Below are positions 6,887 to 13,925 of a stretch of DNA of 14,628 nucleotides, one piece after another. Positions within the stretch are counted from its first letter, which is position 1. Every line of letters starts with the position of its first letter. Under the pieces are notes generated by a model. The model saw nothing but the letters and a program-made list of their open reading frames with translations, did no database searches and was not told the DNA's origin. Made by a program: the position numbers and the translations under genes. This DNA comes from Candidatus Helarchaeota archaeon (GTDB taxonomy: Archaea > Asgardarchaeota > Lokiarchaeia > Helarchaeales > HEL-GB-A). The stretch is taken from assembly GCA_013375405.1 (NCBI GenBank), contig JABXJU010000103.1:1-14628 (forward strand), given 5' to 3'.

Positions 6887-7222
6887 GTGTATCCAGATGC
6901 TGTAAAACACCCAGAAATGAACTTATATCCAGAGATTATTAAATGTCCAACCTGTGGAAAAATGGTGAAGCCAAAAGAAAAATTACGGATAATTGATATC
7001 TGGGCTGACCTCGTCCCAACTTTTATTGAAGTAATAAGCAATTATCCTTTTAGTAAAGCTATTATTTGTGATGAGGACCACGTTCATTTTATATGGGAGA
7101 AGGTTCAGTTAAAGATAATTAGGTTTTTAAGGATATACTCGCTTGATTGTACGTGGATAGGGGATTGTATCCCGAATATTATCAAGCTTACAAATCCACT
7201 TCAGGAGCCGTTCCATTCCTAG
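6887..7222 (+). CDS. Possible small Cys/His protein, 5' end uncertain, 3' end overlapping asnS
   Basis: A frame open from 6836 to 7222 contains a convincing protein-like core: IIKCPTCGKMVKPKEK followed by an amphipathic stretch and IICDEDHVHFIW. CPTC plus the later Cys and His residues could bind zinc. I do not recognise a family. Start is unclear: GTG at 6887 is used here, TTG 6863 and ATG 6917 are alternatives, and none has a good SD. The last 32 codons lie antisense to the end of asnS (which stops at 7127), so the native C-terminus may have been near residue 80 of this reading. A damaged or misassembled gene is as likely as an intact one. Confidence 0.4.
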   Translation: MYPDAVKHPEMNLYPEIIKCPTCGKMVKPKEKLRIIDIWADLVPTFIEVISNYPFSKAIICDEDHVHFIWEKVQLKIIRFLRIYSLDCTWIGDCIPNIIKLTNPLQEPFHS

Positions 7223-8418
7223 CCCAAAACCTGCATGCGGTACGGTCCCATATTTCCGTAAATCTATGTACCATTGATAATCTTTCGGATTCAATCCATC
7301 ATCATTTATACGCTGTAAGATTTCTTCTTTGTCATGGGTCCGTTGGCCTCCGCCAATAATCTCTCCATGCCCCTCCGGAGCGAGACAATCGGCGCAACTA
7401 ACGACTTCAGGATGAGATGGGTCCAATTTATGATAAAATGCTTTGACTTCTCGAGGATAATTATAGACAAATAAAGGGGTTTCTCTATTTTCGGTGAGGA
7501 CACGTTCCTCTTCCACCCCAAGATCCAGACCCCATTCAATTTTATGCCCTGATTCATTTAATTTTTCTATTGCTTGGGAATATGAAATTTTTTCAAACGG
7601 TGGATTTAACATTAACTCAGATGCATCACGCCCAAGAAATTTCAATTCTTCACTTTTGGTCTTTGCAACCGATTGACAGATAAATGAAACAAGCTGTTCT
7701 TGTATGTCCATATCCAGTTTTAAATCACAGAAGGGGATTTCAGCTTCAAGCATATAGAATTCAGTAAGATGTCTAACAGTTCGGGATTTTTCGGCTCGGA
7801 AGGAAGGTGCGATAGTATACACTTTACCGAGTGAATAAATAAGGGTCTCCAGATAAAATTGGCTAGATTGTGTAAGATAGGCTTCAGTATCAAAATATTT
7901 CATTTGAAATAGGGTGGCACCACCTTCAACGGCTGCTGTTATAAACATGGGACAATGAACTTCCAAATAGTCATTCAATTTAAACCATTCTCGGGCGGCT
8001 TCAAAAATTACAGCCCTAATCTGCATTATTGAGGTTAATTTACGGCTACGTAACCAGAGATGGCGATTATCAAGTAAAAAAGGAATACTTTGGTCTCGTG
8101 TAATCGGAAATACCTCTGCTAATCCGATAATTTTAATTTGTTTACAGAAAGTTCGATACCCCCAGGGCTTCGTGGTTCTTCACGAAGTATTCCAATGATT
8201 TCCACAGAGGATTCAATGGAGATTTTTCGAGCTTCTTCAAAAGCTTCTGGTCCTATGATATTTTCTTCGATGGTGCATTGGAGGATCGCCCCACTTTCTC
8301 GAATTTGTAGAAATAAGATTTTCCCCGATTTTCGCCGACGAAAGACCCATCCCTTAATCCTTACTTCTTTACCGAGCATTTTTTTTGCGTGGATCTCAGC
8401 AATTGATACTTCAACCAT
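7127..8418 (-). CDS. asnS: Asparaginyl-tRNA synthetase, interrupted by a frameshift near 8131-8134
   Basis: Class II enzyme that charges tRNA-Asn. The minus-strand frame starting at ATG 8418 gives the OB-fold anticodon-binding domain (about residues 1-96, KGWVFRRRKSGKILFLQIRE) and ends at a TAG at 8121-8119. The adjoining frame, open through to 7127, continues without loss as IIGLAEVFPITRD, then DNRHLWLRSRKL, motif 2 (SFRAEKSRTVRH, about 206-217) and motif 3 (GFGLGMERLLKW, about 397-408), ending IPYPRTIKRVYP. Adding one base at the A4 run (8134-8131) restores a 430-residue protein, the normal archaeal length. PSFRAEKSRT with TEF instead of the AspRS pattern argues for Asn specificity, and the OB fold separates it from AsnRS-like asparagine synthetase paralogs. 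SD AGGTG at 8433-8429 supports the start. The gene is essential in most archaea, so an assembly indel is the first suspicion. Confidence 0.88.
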
Positions 8419-8428
8419 GCGTTACACC

Positions 8429-8461
8429 CACCTTTACTTGTCTACTGTAGAATTAATAAAC
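8429..8461 (-). promoter_or_regulatory. asnS promoter and ribosome binding site
   Basis: On the minus strand, TTTATTAATT (about 8460-8451) resembles a TATA box and would start transcripts near 8430. AAAGGTGGG (8435-8427) follows as an SD ending about ten bases before ATG 8418. The gap 8419-8518 is shared with the divergent PAP2 gene. Confidence 0.5.
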
Positions 8462-8518
8462 CTAGATCCTCTATTTCACTCAGGCTAAAAATTGAGATAT
8501 TTCAAAGTGGATAATAAA

Positions 8519-9334
8519 ATGGCACAGGATGGTAGATGGAAAGATCATCCGCTTAGGAAAGTCTTATTCCTAGTAATTATAGCTTGGATCATTCTGGCAA
8601 TTATATTTGGAATCTATGATTTACAAATCTCCATTGCTGTGGCGGATAGTAATAATCCTTTTGGTATCTTCGGGGCAGATTATGGGGAAATTCCGGGTTT
8701 TGTAATTATAGCTATAGGAATTGTTGTCTTAATAGGAAGTGCATCATCAAATCTGAATCAACAAAAAGTTGGGGCGTTGTTATTTATTCTAATTTCAGGA
8801 AGTCTTGTTGCAATTGGATTTGTGCTAAATAATGAAAAATTAGCTTTAATAGGGGGTAGCGTCGTCCTTGCAATGTCCATTTTCACGATTTTAACCTATA
8901 AAAAAGATTGGAAGAATTATAGAACTTTAGCTCTAGTTATTATTTTGCTCACAATCATTCTTCCTGTATTATTCGTAAACATAACCAAACCTCTCTGTGG
9001 GAGGGTCAGATTTAGAGATTTAATACTTCCCGATTATGCTGGTTTCACCCCGTGGTTCTTACCACCAGGGCCCGACTTCAACAATTTATCGTTCCCAAGT
9101 GGTCACACCGCCATGGGATGGATGTTTCTCCCATTGATGATATCCTTACGGGATAAAAAAATATCAGTGAAAATTTTAGGGGGATTTCTCATTCTGGGGT
9201 GGGGAAGTTTCGTTGGAATATCCCGGATTATTATCGGGGCACATTACGCGTCTGATGTGCTATTTTCAACAGGGGTGGCATTCGTTGTGATAATTCTACT
9301 TTACAAAAAATTCTATCTAAAAGGAGATGTATAA
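8519..9334 (+). CDS. PAP2-family membrane phosphatase
   Basis: 271 residues with about six membrane helices, starting after a short basic N-terminus. The three PAP2 active-site motifs are complete: Lys157-x6-Arg164 (KPLCGRVR), PSGH 193-196 with catalytic-site His196, and Ser235-Arg236 ... His242 ... Asp246 (SRIIIGAHYASD). Motif 1 has Phe instead of Pro after Arg164. The family removes phosphate from phosphatidate, polyprenyl pyrophosphate or similar lipids at the membrane surface. The extra two or three helices before motif 1 (about 60-125) resemble lipid phosphatases. Start at ATG 8519 with GTGG about nine bases upstream; an upstream TTG at 8492 would add nine hydrophilic residues. It is followed after 39 bases by a dehydrogenase on the same strand. 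Substrate unknown. Confidence 0.88.
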   Translation: MAQDGRWKDHPLRKVLFLVIIAWIILAIIFGIYDLQISIAVADSNNPFGIFGADYGEIPGFVIIAIGIVVLIGSASSNLNQQKVGALLFILISGSLVAIGFVLNNEKLALIGGSVVLAMSIFTILTYKKDWKNYRTLALVIILLTIILPVLFVNITKPLCGRVRFRDLILPDYAGFTPWFLPPGPDFNNLSFPSGHTAMGWMFLPLMISLRDKKISVKILGGFLILGWGSFVGISRIIIGAHYASDVLFSTGVAFVVIILLYKKFYLKGDV

Positions 9335-9373
9335 GAACATGCATAAGATTTGTTTAAAAAATGAAGTGATAAG

Positions 9374-10531
9374 ATGCCACTAATAACGCTCGATGGGAAA
9401 CCATTACCGAAAATGATGGAAGCAGTAGTTTTAGAGAAACAATTCCACTTAAGTTATACAAAAATTCCTATCTGGCCGATTGAGAAGTATAATGATCCTG
9501 ACCTGATTCTCATCAAAGTAAAAGCCTGTGGAGTTTGTGGTTCTGATTTTAGGTATTATCAGGGGGAAAATCCTTGGTCTCAGCATACGATGGGAGTCCA
9601 TTTGGAAAATCCACCAAATATAGTGCTGGGACACGAATTCGCAGGTGAAGTAGTCGCAGTCCTTGATGAGAAGAATAAGAAGTGGCTTGGGAAAAATATT
9701 GTTCCAGTCTGCTCGAAAGTATGTGGAAAATGCAGTATGTGTAGAACAAATCGTGCTCATTTATGTGAAAATACTTTTCATATGGGACATGCGCAAGGGT
9801 GGAGGGAGCTATCTTATTATCCAGGGGCATACGCAGAATTCGCACCTGCATGGGGATCTGGGACATTTGAAATTCCACCAGGTGTCACATTTGAAGAGGC
9901 TGCCATGATGGATGTGTTAGCAGTATGTGCCCATGCCTTTTATAGAGCAAATCACAACCAAACTATGCCTATTTTAATTATTGGTGCAGGACCTATAGGA
10001 AATGGAATCGGGCAAATAGCGAGAAATCATGGACTTAATGAAGGAAATATTGTTATTATAGAGAATTCTGAGGTTGCAATAAATATCGCAGAAGAAACGG
10101 GATTTCAGAATATAATTAACTCAATACATAAAAATGTATCCGAATTAATTGAACATATTTTTAAAAAAACCGAAAATAAAAAAATTTTTTCCATTTTTGA
10201 TAGCATAGGTACTGATCTTAGTTTTAATATGGGGCTTAAAGTACTAGCTAAAGGGGGTACGTATGTTAATTTAGCAGTCCATGATCAACAAGTGAAAAAT
10301 TTCAATCAAATGCAGCTATCCAGTGAGCGGAAAATAACCACTTCGAGTAACTTTTCAATGTCGGCCTATGAACGTGCGTGGGGGTGGTTACAGGAAGGAA
10401 AATTCATTTTAAATCCTTGGTTAACCAGAATTTCACTGAAGAATGTACCTAATATTTTTGAAGCAACCGTTAAGAATCCGGAGAAAAGGAGCTATTTTAA
10501 ATTAGTAATCCTTCCCAATAAGAATGAATAG
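9374..10531 (+). CDS. Zinc-dependent dehydrogenase (MDR superfamily), second copy type
   Basis: 385 residues. Catalytic zinc ligands Cys55 (CGVCGSD) and His87-Glu88 (GHEFAG). Structural zinc site Cys117, Cys120, Cys123 and Cys131 (CGKCSMC...C). Rossmann motif GAGPIG 204-209 with Glu230 at the end of the next strand, favouring NAD. Compared with the dehydrogenase at 374 it has a 15-residue N-terminal extension (MPLITLDGKPLPKM), a longer loop before GHE (62-84) and a longer loop after the structural-zinc site, and it is not a recent duplicate. Substrate cannot be inferred; the wide loops suggest something other than a simple short alcohol. AAGTGAT just before ATG 9374 is a weak SD. It may share a transcript with the PAP2 gene 39 bases upstream. 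Confidence 0.86.
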   Translation: MPLITLDGKPLPKMMEAVVLEKQFHLSYTKIPIWPIEKYNDPDLILIKVKACGVCGSDFRYYQGENPWSQHTMGVHLENPPNIVLGHEFAGEVVAVLDEKNKKWLGKNIVPVCSKVCGKCSMCRTNRAHLCENTFHMGHAQGWRELSYYPGAYAEFAPAWGSGTFEIPPGVTFEEAAMMDVLAVCAHAFYRANHNQTMPILIIGAGPIGNGIGQIARNHGLNEGNIVIIENSEVAINIAEETGFQNIINSIHKNVSELIEHIFKKTENKKIFSIFDSIGTDLSFNMGLKVLAKGGTYVNLAVHDQQVKNFNQMQLSSERKITTSSNFSMSAYERAWGWLQEGKFILNPWLTRISLKNVPNIFEATVKNPEKRSYFKLVILPNKNE

Positions 10532-10580
10532 TTCTGATAATGGAAGGAATCTGTAGTAATTATTTGGAGATTTTTTAAGA

Positions 10581-10913
10581 TCAGTCCCTATGTAAAAATT
10601 GAAGCGATTCTTTTTTGTCTTTTCGAGACATTAGCTTTGGTTTATCAGATTCTTTGTAAGGCGTGGGCTCCTCCAATTCAACAGGTTCATTTTCTTGAGG
10701 GATAAGAGACTCCGTAACAAATTGATTGAAGACCATCTCCATTAAATCAGCTTTCTCACGTAGTCCAAGTTCCCTATATTGGGTTATAAGATATCTTAAA
10801 TCAGGTATTACTTCTTGGGTTTTTCCTTGTAATAGTCGCCTTTTGATTTTCTTCTCTAATCCTTCAAGAATTTTAATTTTTTTTGGATCTTGCACCATCG
10901 AGGATGTCTCCAT
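10581..10913 (-). CDS. Small helical protein of unknown function (110 aa)
   Basis: Not recognised. Residues about 10-68 are predicted by eye to form two or three amphipathic helices (KIKILEGLEKKIKRRLLQG, then QEVIPDLRYLITQYRELGL, then EKADLMEMVFNQFV), reminiscent of a helical-repeat or adaptor module. The remainder is a charged, Pro/Glu/Lys-rich tail that looks disordered. There is no membrane segment or Cys. Start: ATG 10913 with AGGA at 10923-10920, six bases upstream on the minus strand. It is divergent from the small GTPase gene, with a 221-base shared gap, so a role as a GTPase partner is possible but only by position. Confidence 0.65.
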   Translation of the reverse strand: METSSMVQDPKKIKILEGLEKKIKRRLLQGKTQEVIPDLRYLITQYRELGLREKADLMEMVFNQFVTESLIPQENEPVELEEPTPYKESDKPKLMSRKDKKESLQFLHRD

Positions 10914-11134
10914 TTTATATCCTATCTGTTACCAGAAAATTTGAATTGAAAATGTAGATCTAAGTCTTTTCTCCTAATTTGAAAGGAGTTATCTGGTGAT
11001 ATTGTTCTTGCTTTAATAAACTTTCGACCTAAAAATTCATATCGATTGCCAAAGGAATTAAAAATACAAGGGTATTTGATCTTACTAATGCAATAGGGAT
11101 AACTTGTATTTAGTAAAAATGTGGTGGAAATTAG
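10914..11134. promoter_or_regulatory. Divergent regulatory gap before the small GTPase gene
   Basis: 221 AT-rich bases between the helical-protein gene (-) and the GTPase gene (+). The GTPase SD is clear: GGTGG at 11123-11127, seven bases before ATG 11135. TATA-like elements occur near 11058-11067 (TTAAAAATAC) and 11105-11112, but none is decisive. No ORF is seen inside. Confidence 0.4.
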
Positions 11135-11671
11135 ATGAAAATAGCCTATAAGTGGAAGGTTGTTGTGATTGGAGAGCCGACGGTCGGGAAAACCAGTTTA
11201 ATGTTGAAATATACCGAGAAGAAATTCAACGAGTTGTATATTCCAACGGTTGGTGTTCAGGTCTCGGTGAAGCAAATCCCGGCGAAACTTGAGACTAAGA
11301 AAGAGAAAGTATTCGTGGATTTGAATATATGGGATATAGCGGGACACGAAAAGTTCCAACATATTAGGAAAATTTTCTATGAAGGTGCGAACGCATTCCT
11401 CTTACTCTATGATATCACCAATGAAGCTACATTTGAAGGATGCACTTATTGGGTTAAAGATTTAAGAAATATAATCGGCAATCAATATGGAATTCTTATC
11501 GGTAATAAACAAGATCTCGGGAAAGAACGAGTCATATCTGAGGGAAAAGGAGAGCAAAAGGCGGTAAGTTTAGGATTAGATTTCATCGAAACCTCAGCAA
11601 AAACAGGAGCGAACATTGAGAATGTTTTTGAGACGTTAACTCAAAAACTCTTGACATTATATGCAGAATAG
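11135..11671 (+). CDS. Ras/Rab-like small GTPase
   Basis: 178 residues forming one complete G domain that binds and hydrolyses GTP as a molecular switch. G1 GEPTVGKT (13-20), G2 Thr38 (IPTVGV), G3 WDIAGHE (66-72), G4 GNKQD (123-127), G5 ETSAK (152-156). The overall pattern is that of Rab/Ras-type GTPases, abundant in Asgard archaea. The residue equivalent to Ras Gln61 is His71, which in Ras slows intrinsic hydrolysis, so this protein may rely on an activator or differ mechanistically. The strands before G3 are joined by a Lys/Glu-rich loop (51-58). The protein ends LTLYAE without a prenylatable Cys or membrane anchor. SD GGTGG precedes the start by seven bases. The stop is 24 bases from the stop of the convergent longin-like gene. 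Confidence 0.95.
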   Translation: MKIAYKWKVVVIGEPTVGKTSLMLKYTEKKFNELYIPTVGVQVSVKQIPAKLETKKEKVFVDLNIWDIAGHEKFQHIRKIFYEGANAFLLLYDITNEATFEGCTYWVKDLRNIIGNQYGILIGNKQDLGKERVISEGKGEQKAVSLGLDFIETSAKTGANIENVFETLTQKLLTLYAE

Positions 11672-11695
11672 GCATTTAATTTTATTGCTTTTTAC
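11672..11695. terminator. T-rich convergent gap after the GTPase gene
   Basis: The 24 bases between two convergent stop codons include TTTTATT and TTTTTA on the plus strand, enough for a U-tract terminator of the GTPase gene. For the minus-strand gene the complement offers only A-runs, so its terminator must lie further on or inside the GTPase 3' end. Confidence 0.35.
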
Positions 11696-12139
11696 TTAGC
11701 CAAATATTGATTTTAAGCGATCATCGGGCTTCTTGGCTAAATCTCCTAATATATCATCAAACACTTGCAAAAAATCATTGAAAATGGTTAGATTAACTGA
11801 TAAATCTTCTAAATAACCGTATTGTTTGATAAACTCATCCAATATTCGTGTTAAAGCACTTTTCGCCACTTTCAACTTCAGCTTTTTATCACCAATCGTG
11901 TAGGCGATCACATCAAGGGGTGGAAATTTGCGTAATAAACGGCTTAAAATGACGATTTTAAAGTTTTTCATGGTAAAGGATTCAACTGAATCAGCGAATG
12001 CCTCCTCTGCAAAAGAGTTTAACGCACTCAAAAAGCCAGCACGTAGAATGGGGCTAACTGCCATGTTATGTTCTTTGTAATATTGCTTGGATATTATTGG
12101 CACTCCGTTATTGACTATACCGAGCTCGAAAATCACCAT
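11696..12139 (-). CDS. Longin/roadblock-type small-GTPase-associated protein (tentative)
   Basis: 147 residues. The N-terminal strands IFELGIVNNGVPIISKQYY (3-21) form a beta hairpin around a Gly turn. They are followed by a helix (31-48), a strand pair ESFTMKNFKIVILSR (53-67) and LDVIAYTIGDKKLKLKVAKSAL (75-96), and a helical C-terminus. This order (two strands, helix, three strands, helix) is that of longin-like domains, as in SNARE and adaptor subunits; these and related roadblock proteins often accompany small GTPases in Asgard archaea. The fold is judged from pattern only, no catalytic residues are expected. Start ATG 12139, with GGAG at 12154-12151 about eleven bases upstream. It is convergent with the GTPase gene, not in one operon. 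Confidence 0.6.
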   Translation of the reverse strand: MVIFELGIVNNGVPIISKQYYKEHNMAVSPILRAGFLSALNSFAEEAFADSVESFTMKNFKIVILSRLLRKFPPLDVIAYTIGDKKLKLKVAKSALTRILDEFIKQYGYLEDLSVNLTIFNDFLQVFDDILGDLAKKPDDRLKSIFG

Positions 12140-12326
12140 TCTTCTAAGTGCTCCACTAAATTTCGATTTAATTATTTCTGCGAGTTAATATTATATTAAA
12201 ATTTTTATATAATTTTTCAAAAATATTATGTGCCCTTTTTATTTGTCTTTTGAATCTAAAAAATTAAGAAAAACTCAATACTCATTGAGAAGGTTGCAAT
12301 ATTTTTTGTCGAAGATTGCCAAAAAA

Positions 12327-12344
12327 CGAAAAAACACTTAAATA
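12327..12344 (+). promoter_or_regulatory. BRE/TATA promoter for the 12396 small gene
   Basis: CGAAAAAAC (12327-12335) followed by CTTAAATA (12337-12344) resembles the archaeal BRE-plus-TATA arrangement. It would start transcripts near 12367, about 30 bases before the GTG at 12396. The only reading frames it could serve are the small ORFs at 12382 and 12396. Confidence 0.5.
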
Positions 12345-12395
12345 CCGACTTAGTTAAAGAAGTTGACAAGATAATTCCAAAATGAGGGGTTATTT

Positions 12396-12560
12396 GTGGA
12401 TTTTGAGCGGATATGGAATCAAATCAAACGGATTAAGGCATGGTATAAAACCGGGGATCTCTCAGGGAGGGGTGAGGATAGGGAGATTCTAAAACCCCTA
12501 AATAGAATAATTGATTTTGAAAGACAGGAATGTATTCTCGAGAATAATTTCATTTTTTAA
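12396..12560 (+). CDS. Small basic helical protein (54 aa), probable
   Basis: GTG-started frame of 54 residues ending at TAA 12558-12560. It reads MDFERIWNQIKRIKAWYK, then GDLSGRGEDREILKPLN, then RIIDFERQECILEN: a charged, amphipathic, protein-like sequence with no low-complexity bias. GAGGGG at 12384-12389 provides an SD about seven bases before the GTG, and a BRE/TATA promoter lies about 55 bases upstream. A competing ATG frame at 12382 gives 36 residues (MRGYLWILSG...) but has no SD in front. I recognise no family. It lies alone on the plus strand between two minus-strand genes. Evidence is promoter, SD and composition only. Confidence 0.5.
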   Translation: MDFERIWNQIKRIKAWYKTGDLSGRGEDREILKPLNRIIDFERQECILENNFIF

Positions 12561-12652
12561 AGAAAAATATATAAGCTCACCGGATCCGAGCAATGAATCC
12601 TAATATTTAACGATTATTCGTCATATGCTGTAAATTAACTTAAAAAAGAAAA

Positions 12653-13591
12653 TTAGAGTTCGAGGACTTCTTTTAAAACAACTTCAAACTTTCCAAGCGT
12701 TCCGCCATAATTTCCAGCCGTAATTTTTTTAATACCTGCTACTTTCACTGCTGCTTGAATTCCTGCAGCAGTCGCTTCTTTCACTTTATCGAAAGAAATG
12801 CCATTTAAGACAATTTCTAGTACACAATTGACACCATCAGGGATTTCAGAATCCGGTACTTCATCTTTAATGGCAGGACAATACTTATGGTTTGTGGAAG
12901 CGTGCATGAATTTAGCGTACTTCAAGGACCCAGTTTTGGACCCACTTCTGCAAACGCCTCCCGGAAAAGACGTTATTACACCTTCAATGGCATTAATAGC
13001 TTTCACAGCCGCTGTCGCTGCTTTCAATGTATTCTCTAATGAATCACCAAGGATGAAAAAATTTCCACCAGCAACGGCTTTTTTCGCTCTAATTGATTCT
13101 TCGATAATAAAAAGCCCTTCCATTACAGGGATTTTCCATACTTTTCGGTCACCGACGGTCCCGGACTTTTCCCAACCATCTCCAAAATACCGCATATTCT
13201 TTCCTGTTGGGAAGATTGCAGGTTTTTGTTCACCTGTTTTTTTATCTTTGTAAGTGGAGGGTTCCTCATTAAGCCAGTCAAATAAGCTTGTCGTAGGACA
13301 GGTAAGTATGCATTGCCCAATCCTATTCATCAGTGCTTTCCCTAGAGATTTCCTTCCCGCAAAGAGCAGAACCGAAGCACCAGGACGCTTATCAGGGGTT
13401 TGATTAGCAGGGATTATTTTATCGACTGCCGCTTCACAATCACAAGCAATTGTAGAAACTGCAAATCCGGTAAATGTCCGAATGGCATTCTCGACCCATT
13501 CTTCATTCAGTGCAGTAATTAGGACGCGTGAGCACCACATCTTAAAAGCTTCGGCGTAGGTATCTTCTATCTCGACATCATTCAATTTCAT
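12653..13591 (-). CDS. ftr: Formylmethanofuran:tetrahydromethanopterin formyltransferase
   Basis: 312 residues, cytosolic. Transfers the formyl group between formylmethanofuran and tetrahydromethanopterin, the second step of the archaeal Wood-Ljungdahl or methanogenesis C1 branch. The whole length follows the family: VEIEDTYAEAF (6-16), RVLITA (22-27), TGFAVSTI (41-48), RPGASVLLF, RIGQCILTCPT, FFGDGW-like YFGDGW, GRKVWKIPVMEG-like DRKVWKIPVMEG, VAGGNFFI, FPGGV, KYAKFMHASTN and the ending TAGNYGGTLGKFEVVL. A loop of about 20 residues around 105-130 (TYKDKKTGEQKPAIFPTGK) is longer than in methanogen enzymes. Start ATG 13591 with GAGG nine bases upstream and a TATA element (AATTATAAG, 13629-13621). 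No other H4MPT-pathway gene is in view. Confidence 0.95.
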   Translation of the reverse strand: MKLNDVEIEDTYAEAFKMWCSRVLITALNEEWVENAIRTFTGFAVSTIACDCEAAVDKIIPANQTPDKRPGASVLLFAGRKSLGKALMNRIGQCILTCPTTSLFDWLNEEPSTYKDKKTGEQKPAIFPTGKNMRYFGDGWEKSGTVGDRKVWKIPVMEGLFIIEESIRAKKAVAGGNFFILGDSLENTLKAATAAVKAINAIEGVITSFPGGVCRSGSKTGSLKYAKFMHASTNHKYCPAIKDEVPDSEIPDGVNCVLEIVLNGISFDKVKEATAAGIQAAVKVAGIKKITAGNYGGTLGKFEVVLKEVLEL

Positions 13592-13620
13592 TTAATTCAG
13601 CCTCTTATTTTATTAATTCT

Positions 13621-13631
13621 CTTATAATTTC
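13621..13631 (-). promoter_or_regulatory. TATA box for ftr
   Basis: On the minus strand AAATTATAAG (13631-13621 region) lies 30-40 bases before the ftr ATG. The predicted start of transcription is near 13598-13600, so the leader would be only about ten bases. The gap to the upstream small membrane gene is 133 bases, so ftr is probably transcribed on its own. Confidence 0.5.
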
Positions 13632-13724
13632 AGTTCTCCTTGAAAATAATTTTCACGAATAGAAAATGTAAATTAAACATTCAATTAATTTCAAGCTAAA
13701 TTATTTATCCTTAAAAGCATTTTT

Positions 13725-13925
13725 CTATGAGGGAAAGATAAAAGGAGCTGCTAATGCTACCACCATTACCACTAATAAAAGAGCTGCCATTACGCCGGTA
13801 AGTATTGCAAGAGTTCTTCGATATTTTTCTTGAAAAAGAGCACTTATGAAAGCACCTAACATCGTTAACGCCAAAATAGTGCTGAGGATGGCAATAAGTA
13901 TGTCGGCTTCGGCAAGGGTAAGCAC
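13725..13925 (-). CDS. Small two-helix membrane protein (66 aa)
   Basis: GTG-started frame ending in TAG at 13727-13725. Two hydrophobic helices, about 7-30 (ADILIAILSTILALTMLGAF...) and 40-63 (LAILTGVMAALLLVVMVVAL), are joined by a basic loop QEKYRRT, giving a helical hairpin with both ends outside or periplasm-equivalent by the positive-inside rule. GTGGAAG lies a few bases upstream as SD. I do not recognise a family; size resembles small subunits of membrane complexes but no motif supports one. The overlapping frame with many Cys, His and Ser is a shadow: the hydrophobic frame has the composition expected of a gene. Confidence 0.62.
   Translation of the reverse strand: MLTLAEADILIAILSTILALTMLGAFISALFQEKYRRTLAILTGVMAALLLVVMVVALAAPFIFPS

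Noticed and set aside
8119..8150. Classic programmed -1 frameshift in asnS
   Set aside because: The zero-frame codons TTA AAA preceded by A do not form an X-XXY-YYZ slippery heptamer, and no strong downstream stem was evident. A single-base indel is simpler; recoding is left open in the findings.
9449..9908. Several overlapping frames on both strands inside the second dehydrogenase
   Set aside because: They are shadows of a gene with complete zinc-site and Rossmann motifs.
374..10531. Idea that the two zinc-dependent dehydrogenases are a recent duplication
   Set aside because: They share only family motifs; N-terminal extension, loops and cofactor-domain inserts differ throughout.
12382..12492. 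ATG-started 36-codon frame in the 12140-12652 gap
   Set aside because: There is no SD upstream and the sequence is shorter and less protein-like than the GTG frame at 12396, which has an SD at the right distance.
12798..13253. Long plus-strand frame inside ftr
   Set aside because: It is a shadow of ftr, which is identified along its full length.
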